Positions 1-12,306 of a stretch of 64,000 nt of DNA are shown here, one piece after another. The notes below the pieces were generated by a model. That model searched no databases. It was not told the origin of the DNA and was given only the letters and a program-made list of their open reading frames with translations. The first letter of the stretch is position 1. Each line of letters starts with the position of its first letter. Source of the DNA: Histoplasma ohiense (Eukaryota > Ascomycota > Eurotiomycetes > Onygenales > Ajellomycetaceae); the NCBI GenBank assembly GCA_017607445.1, contig JAEVHH010000006.1:434001-498000 (forward strand), in the 5' to 3' direction. The position numbers and the translations under genes were made by a program.

Positions 1-2212
1 GCCTAGCACCTTCATCACAGTATATTTGATGTGACAGTAATTCAGTGTATGCAAGAGATGATCTGTTTTTATATTCTTGAGATCTAATCAGATTTTGTCT
101 TTTACATGATATTGAGTTGCAGAACTTCTTCTGATGTTTACTTGATTCTCATAATCTTGCTGAGCATTGATTATGAAAGCTTCTGCTTATTTGTGAGCTT
201 TCTTAAGCTTGCTCACAATGTTATCTGCTGTTTGTATGAGACTGTGGGTGTACATAATTTTTTGAGGATTCTAGTCATTGTCAACTGACTCAGCAAGGGT
301 GTAATACTACAGCTCTGTGACAAGATGAACACTGAAGTAGTTGCAGATGCCTTCATCAGAAGCCTGTTCTATCATATACATAGCCTGCCTTCATTCATTG
401 TGTCAGATAGAGACAGTCAATTCATCAGCACACTCTGAACCCACATATGCCAATTATTAAGAATTGAATGAAAGTTATCAACAGTGTACCACTCAGAGAC
501 TGATGAAGCTACTGAGAGAATGATACAAACAGTAAAGAACATCCTCTGTAAGTTCTGCAATTATGCACAAGACAACTGAAGCAACCTGCTGCCACACACT
601 GAGATTGCAATTAACAGTCAAGATTCTGCTACAACAGACATAAGCTCATTCTTTCTTCTACATGAATACAACTTAGAGGTTCTGGACTTCTCTGAGACTC
701 TCTGAGAAACTGTGTACACCCGCAGTCTCATACAGACAGCAGAGAACATCAGATTCTCAGAGAAGTCTAGAACTTCTAAATTGTATTCATGCAGAAGAAA
801 GAATGAGCTTATATCTGTTGTAGCAGAGTCTCAGCTGTTAATTGCAATCTTAATGTGTGATAGCAGATGACTTCAGTTATTTTGTGTGTAATTGCAGAAT
901 TTATGAAGAATGTTTTTTACTGTTTGTATCATTCTCTCTGTGGCTTCATTGATCTCTGAATGATATGCTGTTGACAATTTTTGTTTGATTCTTAGCAGCT
1001 GGCATACACAGATTCAGAGTGTGCTGATGAATTGACTGTCTCTATCTGATACAATGAATGAAGACAGACTGTGTATACAATAGAATGAGCTCTGAACAAA
1101 GACATCTGCAACTACTTCAGCATTCATTCTGTCACAGAGTTGCAGTATTACACCCTTGCTGAGATGATTGACAATGACTAGAATGTTTATAGAATCTTCA
1201 CTCTCAAATAGAGAAACTGCAAAATCAATTGCTATATCATATCAGATTTGTTCAGAGATAAACAGAAGTTTTAACATCTCTTTTTGTTGTTTGCATCATG
1301 CTGTTACCAAGTCACAGCAATTGCAATTGTGTACAAATCAGTGTATGTTCTTTGATATGTCTGATCAGTAGAAGTCTTGAGTTACAATGCTGTACATGAT
1401 TTTGTGGTCTGAATGCTCAGTCATTGATGAGTTGTGAATCTTCTGCATGATTTGTGTTTGTAGAGATTCTGAATCAAGGACTCATTGTCTGTCTCAGAAG
1501 TGTAGACATTCATCATCACTGATTGAGCATACTGAGATGTCTGTTTTTGAGTATACATCTGTAGAGAATTGAGATACTCTGCTTTGTATGACTTCAGCAG
1601 CTTGTTGTCAGAATTTGTCTGTCTCTATTGTTTATCTTCATTGCTCTTCAAGTGAGGGGTATTGAGTATGAGATTGATTAATGTGTATATGAGGTTCATC
1701 TGACTGTGTGAGACTTTCTATAATCATAAAATTGATTAACTGATGCTCTCAGTGTTTCCATCTGTCATTCAGATCATCAAACAGCATATCTTGTTTTTAG
1801 TGAAATAGAGCATCTGTGAGAGTGTTCTCTGCTTCTGATTGATAGCAAATCATGAACAAGAATTGGCTAAGAAACAATGATCAATGTATATACCTCTCAG
1901 TGAGCTTACAAGTAATTGTGAAATATTTCAGATTCTTATGATTGATAACAATCTTGAATCTCTCAATACTCATGAGTTTAGACTCTCATTCTTTGAAGCA
2001 TTGTATGATCACTAGAAGCTTCTTGTTGTAGATTTTGTAGTTGCATTCAATGAGTGACATCTTCTTTGAGATGAAGACACAAGATTGTAGAACATTTTTG
2101 TTATCATATTACATCAGTGCTTCATCTACTATATAATCTGAGATGTCTGTTTTGAGAGTTGTATGCTTATCTGAATTGAATGATTGTAGCATTGAAGTGT
2201 TTGTGAATATAT
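1..2212 (-). mobile_element. G1 copy A, 3' half of pol (RNase H to integrase)
   Basis: Minus-strand Ty3/gypsy remnant. From 2212 downwards it aligns base for base with the RNase H and integrase part of copy E (E positions about 16316 to 14597). The chromodomain, polypurine tract and 3' LTR should lie just beyond the left edge. The reading frame is closed by many TGA codons where other copies have Arg or Trp. A plus-oriented 484-bp segment is inserted at 268-751, so the integrase is also structurally broken. The element resumes at 8317 with no loss: sequence up to 2212 joins the sequence after 8316 exactly, leaving one copy of TATAT. It belongs to subfamily G1b with copy C. Confidence 0.88.
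268..751 (+). repeat. Inverted ectopic copy of copy B integrase DNA
   Basis: This 484-bp stretch matches 6767-7250 of copy B at every position except three by my reading (near 336, 344 and 721), and all three are C versus T or G versus A. It runs opposite to the surrounding copy A, which has its own divergent version of the same integrase region at about 752-1190, so the two make a large imperfect palindrome. It shares copy B's mutations, including the TGA stops. That points to copying after decay, not a fold-back made during reverse transcription of an intact element. Confidence 0.85.
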
Positions 2213-2746
2213 TGTGACGGGTTAGCACCTGTTAGTAATTAACTTACGCAATCAACTCCCCTCCTGCACCCGCTTGTTCCTGGCTGTTGTGACCTCATGT
2301 AACCCTCGATGTTCATCCACTCTGTGCTCTGTGCTTGTGTAGTTTCTAACAATTCTTCTGTGTAGCTCTTAACATTCTTCTGCTCTGTGCTCTGTGCTCA
2401 TGTAGTCTCTAACAATTCTTTCATGTAGTTTCTTACATTCTTCTGCTCTGTGTTCTGCACTTGCATAGTCTCTAACAATTCTTCTGCATAGCTCTCAATG
2501 ATTCCTCCACCCCACATTTCATGCTTGTGTAGCTTCTAACAATTCTTACACATACCTCTTAATGTTCTTCCACTCCACACTCCACTGTGGAGTGACTTCT
2601 GATATTCTTCCACTCTGAACTTTCCTCTATAAGAACCCTCTTTGTATAATCTTTTCTTCTGATTTCTTTTCTCTTTCTTTCCTTAATCAATTTATAATCT
2701 GTAATTAGGATAGTATCAAATCATTAATTGAAGTACACCCATTACA
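2213..2746 (+). repeat. 5' LTR of G1 copy B
   Basis: 534-bp LTR, TG...CA. The first bases keep CpG (GTGACGGG), but its last 65 bases have lost all five CpG sites present in the solo LTR at 50930. The U3 part consists of imperfect units of about 63 bp. A TATAAG motif near 2630 precedes the CT-rich start region. Confidence 0.95.
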
Positions 2747-3149
2747 TTACAAATTGATTCTTCTGCATTTAAGGCTTGAGTGCCTTGTTATTAGTTCTTA
2801 CATCTGAGTGTATTGTTATCAGTTCTTACATCTGAGTGTGTTGTTACCAGTTCTTACACCCAAGTGCGTTGTTTACAGATCTGAGTGTCTAGTCATTACA
2901 AGAGATCCCTTGTGGGCCTGAGTGTCCTTATCATTAGTTATATAGACTGTTGTGTCTAAGTGTCTGAAACACAATCAACCATGTTCTATGAGGCCTGAGT
3001 GCCTACAAACCATAACACTGTGAATAGTGTTCATGAAGAAGCTTGATCAAGCTTAGCACTGCAACACTGCAAATAGTGTCTGTGAGAGAACTGAGTGTCT
3101 ACAAGTATTCCTTTTCTTTTTTTATTATTATATATTCTTAGATATTGAA
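2747..3149 (+). other. G1 copy B leader and primer-binding site
   Basis: Non-coding leader between the LTR and gag. The first 13 bases (2747-2759) are the decayed form of a sequence complementary to a 13-base stretch inside the LTR; the intact pair is seen in copy E. Positions 2775-2880 hold about three imperfect 28-bp direct repeats built around 'agttcttac' and 'gagtg'. No ORF of note. Confidence 0.75.
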
Positions 3150-4163
3150 ATGAACTACAAGCAATTCTACAAACACCCGCTGCATCTGAATATGGTGGAT
3201 GATAACTTAGACCTACAAAGCATCCTTCAGCAGCAGGTGCTACAGATGGCTGAATTGCAACAACAACTTGCTGAGATGAGCACTTCTGCATTCACTGTTT
3301 CTTCTACACTCATGCCTCATGAAAAGCCCCCAAGAGAGAAGCTTTCAATCCTCAACAAATATGAGAGAGACCTAGCACTCTATCTTGTATGGAAGTCAAA
3401 AACAAACATCAAATTGGACATCGATGGACAAGCAATAGACTCACTATCCAATCAAGTGTGGTATATTCATAGCAGATTGGATGACAATGCATTAGCAAAA
3501 TTCCAACCCTGGATGAGCCATTGCCAGAATCATCAGTGTATGTCAGAGCTAGTCTTTCAACAACTCAACTCTCTCTTTCTCAATTCTACACTTCAAGCCA
3601 AGGTGTTAGACTGGCTTAATCAAACTCATCAGATGAATGTTGTGTTGACAACTTATCTTTCTGAATTCAATCACAAGCTCCTAGAAGCAGGTGGGCAAGA
3701 CTGGGATGATGCTGTCAAGATCAACATGTTGTTCAAGAACTTGAACTTTCAGTTGCATAATTAAAGTGTAGAATGTTCAAAGCTCTCAATATACAGTGAA
3801 TTCTGCACTGATCTTCATCTATTGAACAACAATCTGTCTCAGTTCCGCACACTCCAAAATTGCAGAGAATTCCATCAAACAAATGCATACACTTCAAACC
3901 ACTCTGCAGCACCCCCCACCTCCAAACCAGAATCAATGAACTGAATCTCACACATGAACACAAGTCACTCAAGAATCTCTAACATCTCAGAGAAGAACAC
4001 TGTCAATCAAATCATCAGAGAAGTCTGCATACACTGTGACAAGTCAGAGCACTTTGCAAACCAATGTTCAAATGCAATCACTCTGAGTAAACCCCCCATG
4101 CACATGAACACTGCATCGCCCGTGGATAGGCAAGAACAGAGAAAAGACAAGCTCTCACTCTAA
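3150..4163 (+). pseudogene. G1 copy B gag (capsid plus CCHC nucleocapsid)
   Basis: 338 codons including the stop, the same length as gag in copies D and E. The first 204 residues are open and contain a retrotransposon gag-type helical region (around LVWKSK, WYIHSRL, LNSLFLNSTLQA). A TAA then a TGA interrupt the frame where the other copies also read TGA. The same frame resumes and ends with a zinc knuckle, CIHCDKSEHFANQC (CX2CX4HX4C, about 4026-4067). The final TAA at 4161-4163 is shared by all copies and is probably the real gag stop. The slippery heptamer before it is damaged here (GAGAAAA). Confidence 0.85.
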
Positions 4164-4216
4164 AACATGGATGAGAGCTCAAGAAGCAAAAAGCTAGCTG
4201 AAGATTCAAGCAGAAG

Positions 4217-7200
4217 ATACAAATGAATGCAATCATAATTTCTGTCATTGTAAATAGCTTAGTCAACATACAAGCAATGATAGACAGTGGTTTTCTTCAC
4301 TACACTCTTATAGACACTCAGCTGATTGAGAAGCATAAGCTTCAGTGTATCTTCTTTTTCAAACTGTGTAAACTCAGTGGATTTGACAGCCTCAGAGAAT
4401 CCACCTCCTACAACATGGTAAGATTTAATGTTGACATAGAAGAACACAAGAAAAAGAACATATATACATACAAAATACAAGACCTTGAGTACAATCTAAT
4501 GCTCAGCCTATCATGGCTCACAGAATTTGGAACCTTGTTGAATGCATGCAACCACTGCCTTATTTTCCCAGAAGATGACTGTGTTTACAAGAAGAATGTC
4601 AATAGAACTGCTGATCTCACCCAGATATCAGTGAAAGCATACAAACTACTAACTCATCAAGTGCATGAGAAGAAGAATGTTCAAGTGTTTGCTGCTAGTA
4701 TGATGAATATCAAAAAAGCATTAGAAAAGCTAGAATTCAAAGATCTCAAGAGACCACACAAGAAACTATCTGAATCATACAAAGACTTCACAGACATATT
4801 CAACAAAAAAGAAGCTGAAAAGCTTCCTCCTCACTGAGAACCTGGTATAGATCATACAATCAAGCTCATCAAGAAGAACAGTAAGAACCTGCAATCACTC
4901 TGAGATTCTCTCTACAGCATGTCACACAACAAGCTCCTCATCCTACAAAAAACACTCAATGAACTATTGAACAAAGACTTCATTTGTATTAGCAACTCAC
5001 CCACCACAGCATCTGTACTGTTCACAAAGAAATCAGAAGAAGGCTTACAATTCTGCATTGACTATCAAAGACTCAACAAGATTACACAGAAGGACTGATA
5101 CTCTCTCCCACTCATCAATGAAACACTCAAACAAGTAGGAAAAGCAAAATGATTTACAAAGCTTGACATCTCTGCAGCCTTCTATAAGATAAGAATTAAT
5201 GAAGGTGATGAATGGCTAACCACTTTTTGTACACATTACAGATTATACAAATGGACAGTGACTCTCTTTGAATTAGTGAACATCTCAAGCATGTTTCAGA
5301 AATACATTAACTGAGCTCTATGAGACCTGCTCAATGAGATCACCTCAGCATACATGAACAATATTCTGATCTTCACCAATGGACCACTCACTGAGCACCA
5401 CAAACACATACAACAAGTGCTTGATCACCTACAAAAAGTCAGACTGTAAGTGGACATTGACAAATGCAACTTTGAGACCAAGTCTACAATCTATCTAGAA
5501 TTCATCATCGAAGCTGAAAAAGGCATACACATGGATCCTAAGAAGGTGGAAGCAATTCTCAACTGAGAGATATCAGTCTCAGTAAAAGAGACTAGAAGCT
5601 TTCTAGAATTTGTCAACTTCTATTGAAGATTCATCAAAGACTTCTCTGATATCATACAATCACTGACAGATCTGACCTGGAAAGACACTGTGTTCCAATG
5701 AACTGATGAAGCAGATGCAGCATTCAAAAAGCTGAAGTGTATGTTCACAAACACTTCAATGCTGCAATCATTCAATTCAGATAAGCATATGATTCTCAAA
5801 ATGAATGCCTCAGATTATATAGTAGATGGGGCACTGATGCAATATGATAACAAAGATGTTCTACAACTCTGTGCCTTCATCTCAAAAAAGATGTCATCTG
5901 CTGAATGCAACTACAAGATCTACAACAAGAAGCTCCTAGCAATCATATAATGTCTCAAAGAATGAGAGTTCAAACTTATGAGCATTGAAAAGTTTGAGAT
6001 TGTTATCAATCATAAGAACTTAGAGTACTTCACAATCACTTGTAAGCTCACTGAAAGGCATATGCATTGATCATTGTTCCTTAGCTGTTTTTCATTCACA
6101 ATTTGTTATTGATCTGAAGTAGAGAACACTCTTGTGAATGTTCTGTCTCACTGAGAACAAGATATGCCATCTGATGACTTAGATGACAGATGGAAACATC
6201 AAGAGCATTGATTAATCAACTCTGCAATCATAGAAAGTTCTACACAACCAGACAAACCCTGCATACATGTCAACCAGTCCCAAGCTCAAGAACCCTCACT
6301 CAAAGAACAATGGAAGCTAGCAGCAGAAGCAGATGAATTCTGACAACAAGTCATCAAAGTCATACAAAACAGAGCACCTCAATTCCTCACAAGTGTATAC
6401 TCAAGAACAGATATCTCAGCATGTTCAATCAACAATGACAACTGCTTACACTTTCAAGATAGACAATGGATCCCCAATTCAGAACTTCTATGAACACAGA
6501 TCATGCAAGAAATTCATGACTTATCAATGACTGAGCACTCAGAATGCAAAATCATGTACAACATCATTGTTCAAGAATTCTACTGACCAGATATGTCAAA
6601 AGACATACATCAATTTGTACACAACTGTGATCACTGCAGCTCAGTGATGGCATGATGTGAATATCAAAAAAAGATGCTGAAGCTTCTATCTGTCTCTGAC
6701 TGAACTTGATGTGATATAGCTATTGATTTTGCAGTTTCCTTGCCCAAGAGTGGAGATTCTACAAACATTCTAGTCATTGTCAACTGACTCAGCAAGGGTG
6801 TAATACTACAGCTCTGTGACAAGATGAACACTGAAGTAGTTGCAGATGCCTTCATCAGAAGCCTGTTCTATCATATATATAGTCTGCCTTCATTCATTGT
6901 GTCAGATAGAGACAGTCAATTCATCAGCACACTCTGAACCCACATATGCCAATTATTAAGAATTGAATGAAAGTTATCAACAGTGTACCACTCAGAGACT
7001 GATGAAGCTACTGAGAGAATGATACAAACAGTAAAGAACATCCTCTGTAAGTTCTGCAATTATGCACAAGACAACTGAAGCAACCTGCTGCCACACACTG
7101 AGATTGCAATTAACAGTCAAGATTCTGCTACAACAGACATAAGCTCATTCTTTCTTCTACATGAATACAACTTAGAGGTTCTGGACTTCTCTGAGACTCT

Positions 7201-7795
7201 CTGAGAAACTGTGTACACCCACAGTCTCATACAGACAGCAGAGAACATCATGAACAAGCTGAAGAAAGTTCATGAATGAGTAGAAGCTTCAATGATCAGC
7301 ACTCAGCAAGATTACAAAAATCAAGTGAACATCAGAAGAAGTTCTGTGATCTGATATCATATAGAAGACAAAGTCTGACTGAATCTCAAGAACATAAGAA
7401 CAGATCACCTCTCACATACACTAGATTATCATCACACCAAGTATACAGTGAAGAAAGTGCTAGACACACACAATTATCAACTCAACACTCTGTCTGACAT
7501 CCATGATATCTTTCATACAAACCTGCTCCAACCCACAGCTGAGGATCCATTCCTCTCACAGAGAATCTTCAATTGACAGCCATCCATCATCATAGAAAAA
7601 GACAACAAACTCAAGTGGGAAATCAAAGCAATTCTTGACAATAGAACCAACTGCCACCACTGCAAATACCTCATCAAATGAATAGAATACAATCATCCAA
7701 CCTGGGAACCTGCATCTGCCTTGAAGGACACCACCGCTCTCGACACCTACAAGTCCTCACTCACCCCAGTAGGGGGGGATAATGTGACAGGTTAG
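4217..7795 (+). pseudogene. G1 copy B pol (PR-RT-RNase H-INT-chromodomain)
   Basis: One reading frame, -1 relative to gag, exactly 3579 bp like copies E and G. Protease: IDSG near 4280. RT: FCIDYQRLNK near 5053 and the catalytic box mutated to YMNNILIF (about 5350). RNase H is around 5740-5950. Integrase: zinc-finger half at about 6540-6640, then D in DIAIDFAV, D in SIVSDRDSQF, E in TDEATERMIQT. The C-terminal chromodomain includes TWEPASAL (near 7700). The stop TAG at 7793-7795 lies inside the 3' LTR. The frame is broken by many TGA and at least one TAA (5948), mostly at Arg (CGA) and Trp (TGG) positions of other copies. Confidence 0.88.
7771..7782 (+). promoter_or_regulatory. Polypurine tract of copy B
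   Basis: Purine run AGGGGGGGATAA directly before the 3' LTR (7783), the expected plus-strand primer of a Ty3/gypsy element. It is also coding: pol reads through it as V-G-G-D-N before terminating in the LTR. Confidence 0.8.
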
Positions 7796-8316
7796 TATCT
7801 GTTAGTAATTAACTTACACAACCAACTCCCCTTCTGCACCCGCTCATTCCTGGCCATTGTGACCTCACATAACCCTCAATGTTCTTCCACTCCATGCTCC
7901 GCACTTGCATAGTTTCTAACAATTCTTTCATATAGCTCTTAACATTCTTCCACTCTGTGCTCTGCATTTGTGTAGTCTCTAACAATTCTTCCACATAGCT
8001 CCTTACATTCTCCCACTCTGTGTTCCACACTCATATAGTCTCTAACAATTCTTCCATGTAGCTCTCAATGATTCCCCTGCCCCACATTCCACACTTGTGT
8101 AGCTTCTAACAATTCTTACACATACTCCTTAATGTTCTTCCACTCCACACTCCACTGTGGAGCAGCTTCTGATATTCTTCCACCCTGAACTTTCCTCTAT
8201 AAGAACCCCCTTCATACAACCTTTTCTTCTGATTTCTTTTCTCTTTCTTTCCTTAATCAATTCGTAATCTGTAATTAGGATAGTACCAAATCGTTAATCG
8301 AAGTACGCCCGTTACA
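7783..8316 (+). repeat. 3' LTR of G1 copy B
   Basis: 534-bp LTR. Its inner edge is decayed (GTGACAGG, TATCTG), while the outer 65 bases keep all five CpG sites, ending CGCCCGTTACA. This is the reverse of its 5' LTR, which was identical to it at insertion. Confidence 0.95.
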
Positions 8317-11175
8317 TATATGCTTCAGCTTTTTGAAAGCTGTGTCTGCTTCATCAGTTCATTGAAATACAGTGTCTTTTTGAGTTAGATCTGTCAGTGA
8401 TTGTATGATATTGGAGAAGTTCTTAATGAATCTTTGATAGAAGTTGATGAATTCTAGAAAACTTCTAGTCTCTTTTACTGAGACTGATGTCTCCCAGCTG
8501 AGGATTGCTTCCATCTTCTTAGAATCCATGTGTACACCTTTTTCAGCTTTGATGATAAATTCTAGATAGGTTGTAGACTTAGTTTTGAAGTTACATTTGT
8601 CAATATCCACTTGTAGTTCAGCTTCTTGTAGACAGTCAAGCACTTGTTGTATGTGCTTGCAATATTCAGTGAGTGATTCATCAGTGAAGATCAGAATATC
8701 ATTCATGTACACTGAAGTGATCTCATTGAGTAGATCTTGTAAGGCCCAGTTAATGTATTTCTGAAATGTACTCAGAGCATTCACCAATTCAAAGAGAGTC
8801 ACAGTCCATTTGTATAATTCATAATGTATGTGAAAGACAGTTAGCCATTCATCATCTTCATTAATTCTTATCTTATAGAAGGCTGCAGAGATATCAAGTT
8901 TTGTAAATCATTTTACTTTTTCTATCTGTTCAAGTGTTTCATTGATGAGTGGGAGAGAATATCAGTTCTTTCATGTGATTTTGTTAAGTTCTTGATAGTC
9001 AACACAGAATTGTAAGTCTTCTTCTGATTTCTTTGCAAATAGCACAGATGCTGCAGCAGATGAGTTGCTAACACAAATGAAGTCTTTATTCAGTAATCTA
9101 TTGAGTATTTTTTGTAGAATGAGAAGCTCATTATATGATATACTGTAGAGAAAATCTCAAAGTGATTGTGGGTTCTTACTGTCTTTCTTGATGAGTTCAA
9201 TTGTATGATCTATGCTGCATTCTTGATGAGAGGGAAGCTTTTCAGCTTTCTTTTTGTCAAACATATCTGTGAAGTGAAGTTCTTGTACAATTCAGATAGT
9301 TCTTTGTGTGATTTTTTGAAATTCTTGAGTTCTAGCTTTTCTAACACTTTCTTGATATTCATTATGCTAGCAGTGAACACTTGGACATTCTTCTTCTTGT
9401 GTGTTTGATGAATTAGTAGCTTGAATGCTTTCACTGATATCTGGATGAGATCAGTGGTTCTGTTGATATTCTTTTCATAAACACAGTCATCTTCTGAGAA
9501 GATTAGGCAATGATTGTGTGCATCTATCAGAGTTCCAAATTCTGTAAGCTATGACAGACTGAGCATTAAGTTGTACTCAAGATCTTGCACTTCATATGCA
9601 TAAACATTTCTTTTTTCATGTCCTTCTACATTGATATTGAACTTTATCATATTGTAGAAGGTGGATTCTCTGAGGCTATTGAATTCACTGAGCTTACACA
9701 GTTCAGAAAAGAGGATATGCTGAAGCTTATGCTTTTCAATCAACTGAGTGTTTATAAGAGCATAGTAAAGGAAACCACTGTCTATCATTGCTCATACATT
9801 GACTAGACTATTTACAATGATGAGAACTATGATCATGTCTGTTTGTATTTTCTATTCAAATCTTCAGCTCACTTCTTGCTTCTTAAACTCTCATCTGTGT
9901 TTTAGAGTGAGAGCTCTTCATTTCTCTGTTCTTGTTCATTCATAGATATAGTTGTGTTCACACACAGTGTAGAAGCTGAGATCACTGTGTTGATGCACTG
10001 ACTTGCAAAGTGTCTCAGTCTATTGCAATGAATGCAAACTTCTTGAGTGATTCAATCAGTAACTTCTCATTCAGAGAGATCAGATATTCTTGACTGTTCT
10101 GCATTCACATGAGAGGTTCAATCCATGGTGTCTGTGAAGGTGGTTGATGTAGTCAATGCAGTGATAGATATAAAGTTCTATCTATGATTGTTACAGCTTT
10201 CTTATACAGCATTGAAATGTGTGAGATTGTTGTTGAGTTGATGCAAGTGGGTGCAGTAGTTGTGATAACATGAGAGTATAAAATGCAAGATGCAGAGCTT
10301 AAGCAGTTCAAAGCTGATATACTGACTCAGAAGATTAATTTTCATAACATTGTCTCAGTTCTGTTCTTCTACTTCACAGATCTTGCTATTGAAATTGAGC
10401 AGATAGTTTGCTAGAGAAGTATTTCACTGATAATTTCTATTCAGCCACTGCATCACACACACTTGCAGTGTAGAGTTCAAGAATAGAACATTCAGTTGAC
10501 AGAAGACTTCTTCAGAAGTACACATTTCATGCATGCATGACTCAATTCAGAGTTGAAATTTTGCTAGAGTGTCTTCTTCTAACTGACTATAAACATAGCA
10601 GATTTGTGAGAGCAGAGAGTCTATCACAGACTCATCTTTCTTTAATTTGACTTTTATCTTTCATTTTCAGACTAGATAGATTGAGAGCTCTTCTGTGAAC
10701 TTGTTGAGAAGAGAGAAATGTTTTTTTCTTTTGTATATAGAGAATATTGACATCTGTATAATTTCTGATGTATTTGCATTCAGATGATTCAGTTGTTATT
10801 GAAGCTTCATCATCTGCAAGAATTGCTGCTGAAGAAAATTATGAAGCTTGATGTTATCTTCAGCAAGACTTCAGTTCTCACTCATGAAGAGATGTTTGTA
10901 ATTCATTTTATTTTCATACAAGATTATGATTCTTAGTTCTGATAGCTTGAAGATCAGAAGATTCAGTTCTTATTCTTGAAGAAAATACTTTGTAAGCACT
11001 CAGACTTCTTCACAGCACTATCACAGTGATGCAGCTTTGTAGAACTTTGAAAATTGTAGATGTTATCACAACAACACAGCTTTGTGAGAGCTTGATAACT
11101 TATTCTTAACTTGAGCATCTGAGTGCAATTGTAAACATAGAGCACTTGGGCTGACACAGATGAATCAATTCATAA
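8317..11175 (-). pseudogene. G1 copy A: RT, protease, gag and leader
   Basis: Continuation of copy A after the copy B insertion. On the minus strand, RT is legible at 8359-8802 with its catalytic box mutated to YMNDILIFTD (other copies YMDD). Protease IDSG is at about 9775-9788. The gag region is about 9810-10950, more diverged than G1a gag, with a histidine/cysteine-rich area near 10010-10050. Leader follows up to 11175. The base of the gag-pol junction reads AGAGAAA, a decayed form of the slippery heptamer. Stops are nearly all TGA. Confidence 0.85.
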
Positions 11176-11469
11176 TGTAACAGATGTACTTTGATTAATG
11201 ATCTAGCACTATTCTAAATACAGATTACAAATTGATTAAGAAAAGAAAGAGAAAAGAGATCAGAAGAAAAGATTGTATGAAGAGAATTCTTATAGAAAGA
11301 AGATTGAGATGGAAGAATATTAGAAGCTGCTCCACAGTGGAGTATAGAGTGAAGTACAGAGCAGAAGAACATTGAGGGTTACACAGAAGAATTGTTAGAA
11401 CTACACAAATGCAGAGTGTGAGGCAGAAGAGATTATATGAAAGAATCATTAGAGACTATATGAGCACAG
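11176..11469 (-). repeat. 5' LTR of copy A, first part
   Basis: Starts TGTAACAG (the reverse complement of the LTR end) directly after the leader motif 'aatcaattcataa'. It is interrupted at CACAG (11465-11469) by copy C and resumes at 29512-29611. The rejoined LTR is about 394 bp, one tandem unit of about 54 bp shorter than copy C's 448 bp. No CpG is left at its inner edge. Confidence 0.9.
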
Positions 11470-11917
11470 TGTAACAGATGTACTTTGATTAACAATCTAG
11501 CACTATTCTAAATACAGATTACAAATTGATTAAGAAAAGAAAGAGAAAAGAGATCAGAAGAAAAGGTCATACAAAGAGGGTTCTTATAGAGAAGAGATCA
11601 GAGTGAAAGAATATCAGAAGCTGCTCCACAGTGGAGCACAGAGCAGAGTACAGAGTGGAAGAACATTGAGGATTATGTGGAAGAATCATTAGAACTACAC
11701 AAGCATGAAGCACAAGACAGAAGGTGTTATGTGGAAGAATCATTAGAACTACACAAGTGTGGAGTGTGAGGCAGAAGGGGTTACACAGAAGAATTGTTAG
11801 AGACTACACAAGCACAGAGCACAATAACAGAGATGAGTAGATATACATGAGTGTGGAATATGAGGCAGAAGAGGTTGATTGTGTAAGTTAACTACTAACA
11901 GATACTAATTCATCACA
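11470..11917 (-). repeat. 3' LTR of G1 copy C
   Basis: 448-bp LTR of subfamily G1b; its pair is 29059-29506. Flanked by CACAG on its outer side (11465-11469), repeated after the other LTR at 29507-29511. It contains units of about 54 bp ('gaagaatcattagaactacac...') instead of the 63-bp units of G1a. The ends are heavily decayed on both sides. Confidence 0.92.
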
Positions 11918-12306
11918 TTATCCTCTTCTACCAAGATGAGTGATGACTCGTAGATGTCGAGGGCGGTGGTATCCTTCAAGATGAACACAGATTCCCAGAT
12001 CAGATGATTGTATTCTATCCATTTGACAAGATATTCACAGCAGTGATGATTGATTCTATCATCAAGAATTATTTCAATCTCTCATTCAAGTTTGTTATCT
12101 TCTTCTATGATGATGAGTGGCTGTCAGTTGAAGGTTCTCTGTGAAGGGAATGGATCCTCAGCTGTGGGTTGGAGCAGGTTTGTGTGAAAGACATCATGAA
12201 TGTCTGATGAGATGTTGAGTTGATAATCATGTGTGTCTAGCATCTCTGTCACAGTATATTTGATGTGATGGTAATTCAGTATATACAAGAGATGATCTGT
12301 CTTTAT
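11918..12306 (-). mobile_element. G1 copy C, chromodomain end of pol
   Basis: Begins with the reverse complement of the polypurine tract (TTATCCTC) and then the C-terminal chromodomain region of pol. Interrupted at TTTAT (12302-12306) by copy D and continues at 24550. The join reproduces sequence seen uninterrupted at positions 58-80 of copy A. Confidence 0.9.

Larger units (their letters stand above)
2213..8316 (+). mobile_element. G1 copy B, full-length chromovirus
   Basis: Complete 6104-bp Ty3/gypsy element with 534-bp LTRs at both ends, starting TGTGACGG and ending GTTACA. It is flanked by perfect 5-bp duplications TATAT (2208-2212 and 8317-8321) and sits inside copy A. Order: LTR, self-priming site, leader, gag, pol (PR-RT-RH-INT-chromodomain), polypurine tract, LTR. 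The gag-pol frames are free of indels but carry many TGA stops, so the copy is dead. The 3' LTR outer end keeps all five CpG sites that the 5' LTR has lost at the same positions. Confidence 0.95.

Noticed and set aside
4838..7795. TGA read as tryptophan (alternative genetic code), since almost all in-frame stops are TGA
   Set aside because: Many TGA codons fall at Arg (CGA) positions of sister copies, at least one stop is TAA (5948), and intact TGG Trp codons remain. C-to-T at CpG and CpC explains both classes.
7276..8030. Short ORFs (for example 7276-7497 plus, 7809-8030 minus) in G1 3' regions and LTRs
   Set aside because: Off-frame shadows of integrase or readings of the 63-bp LTR units; equivalents recur wherever the LTR occurs.
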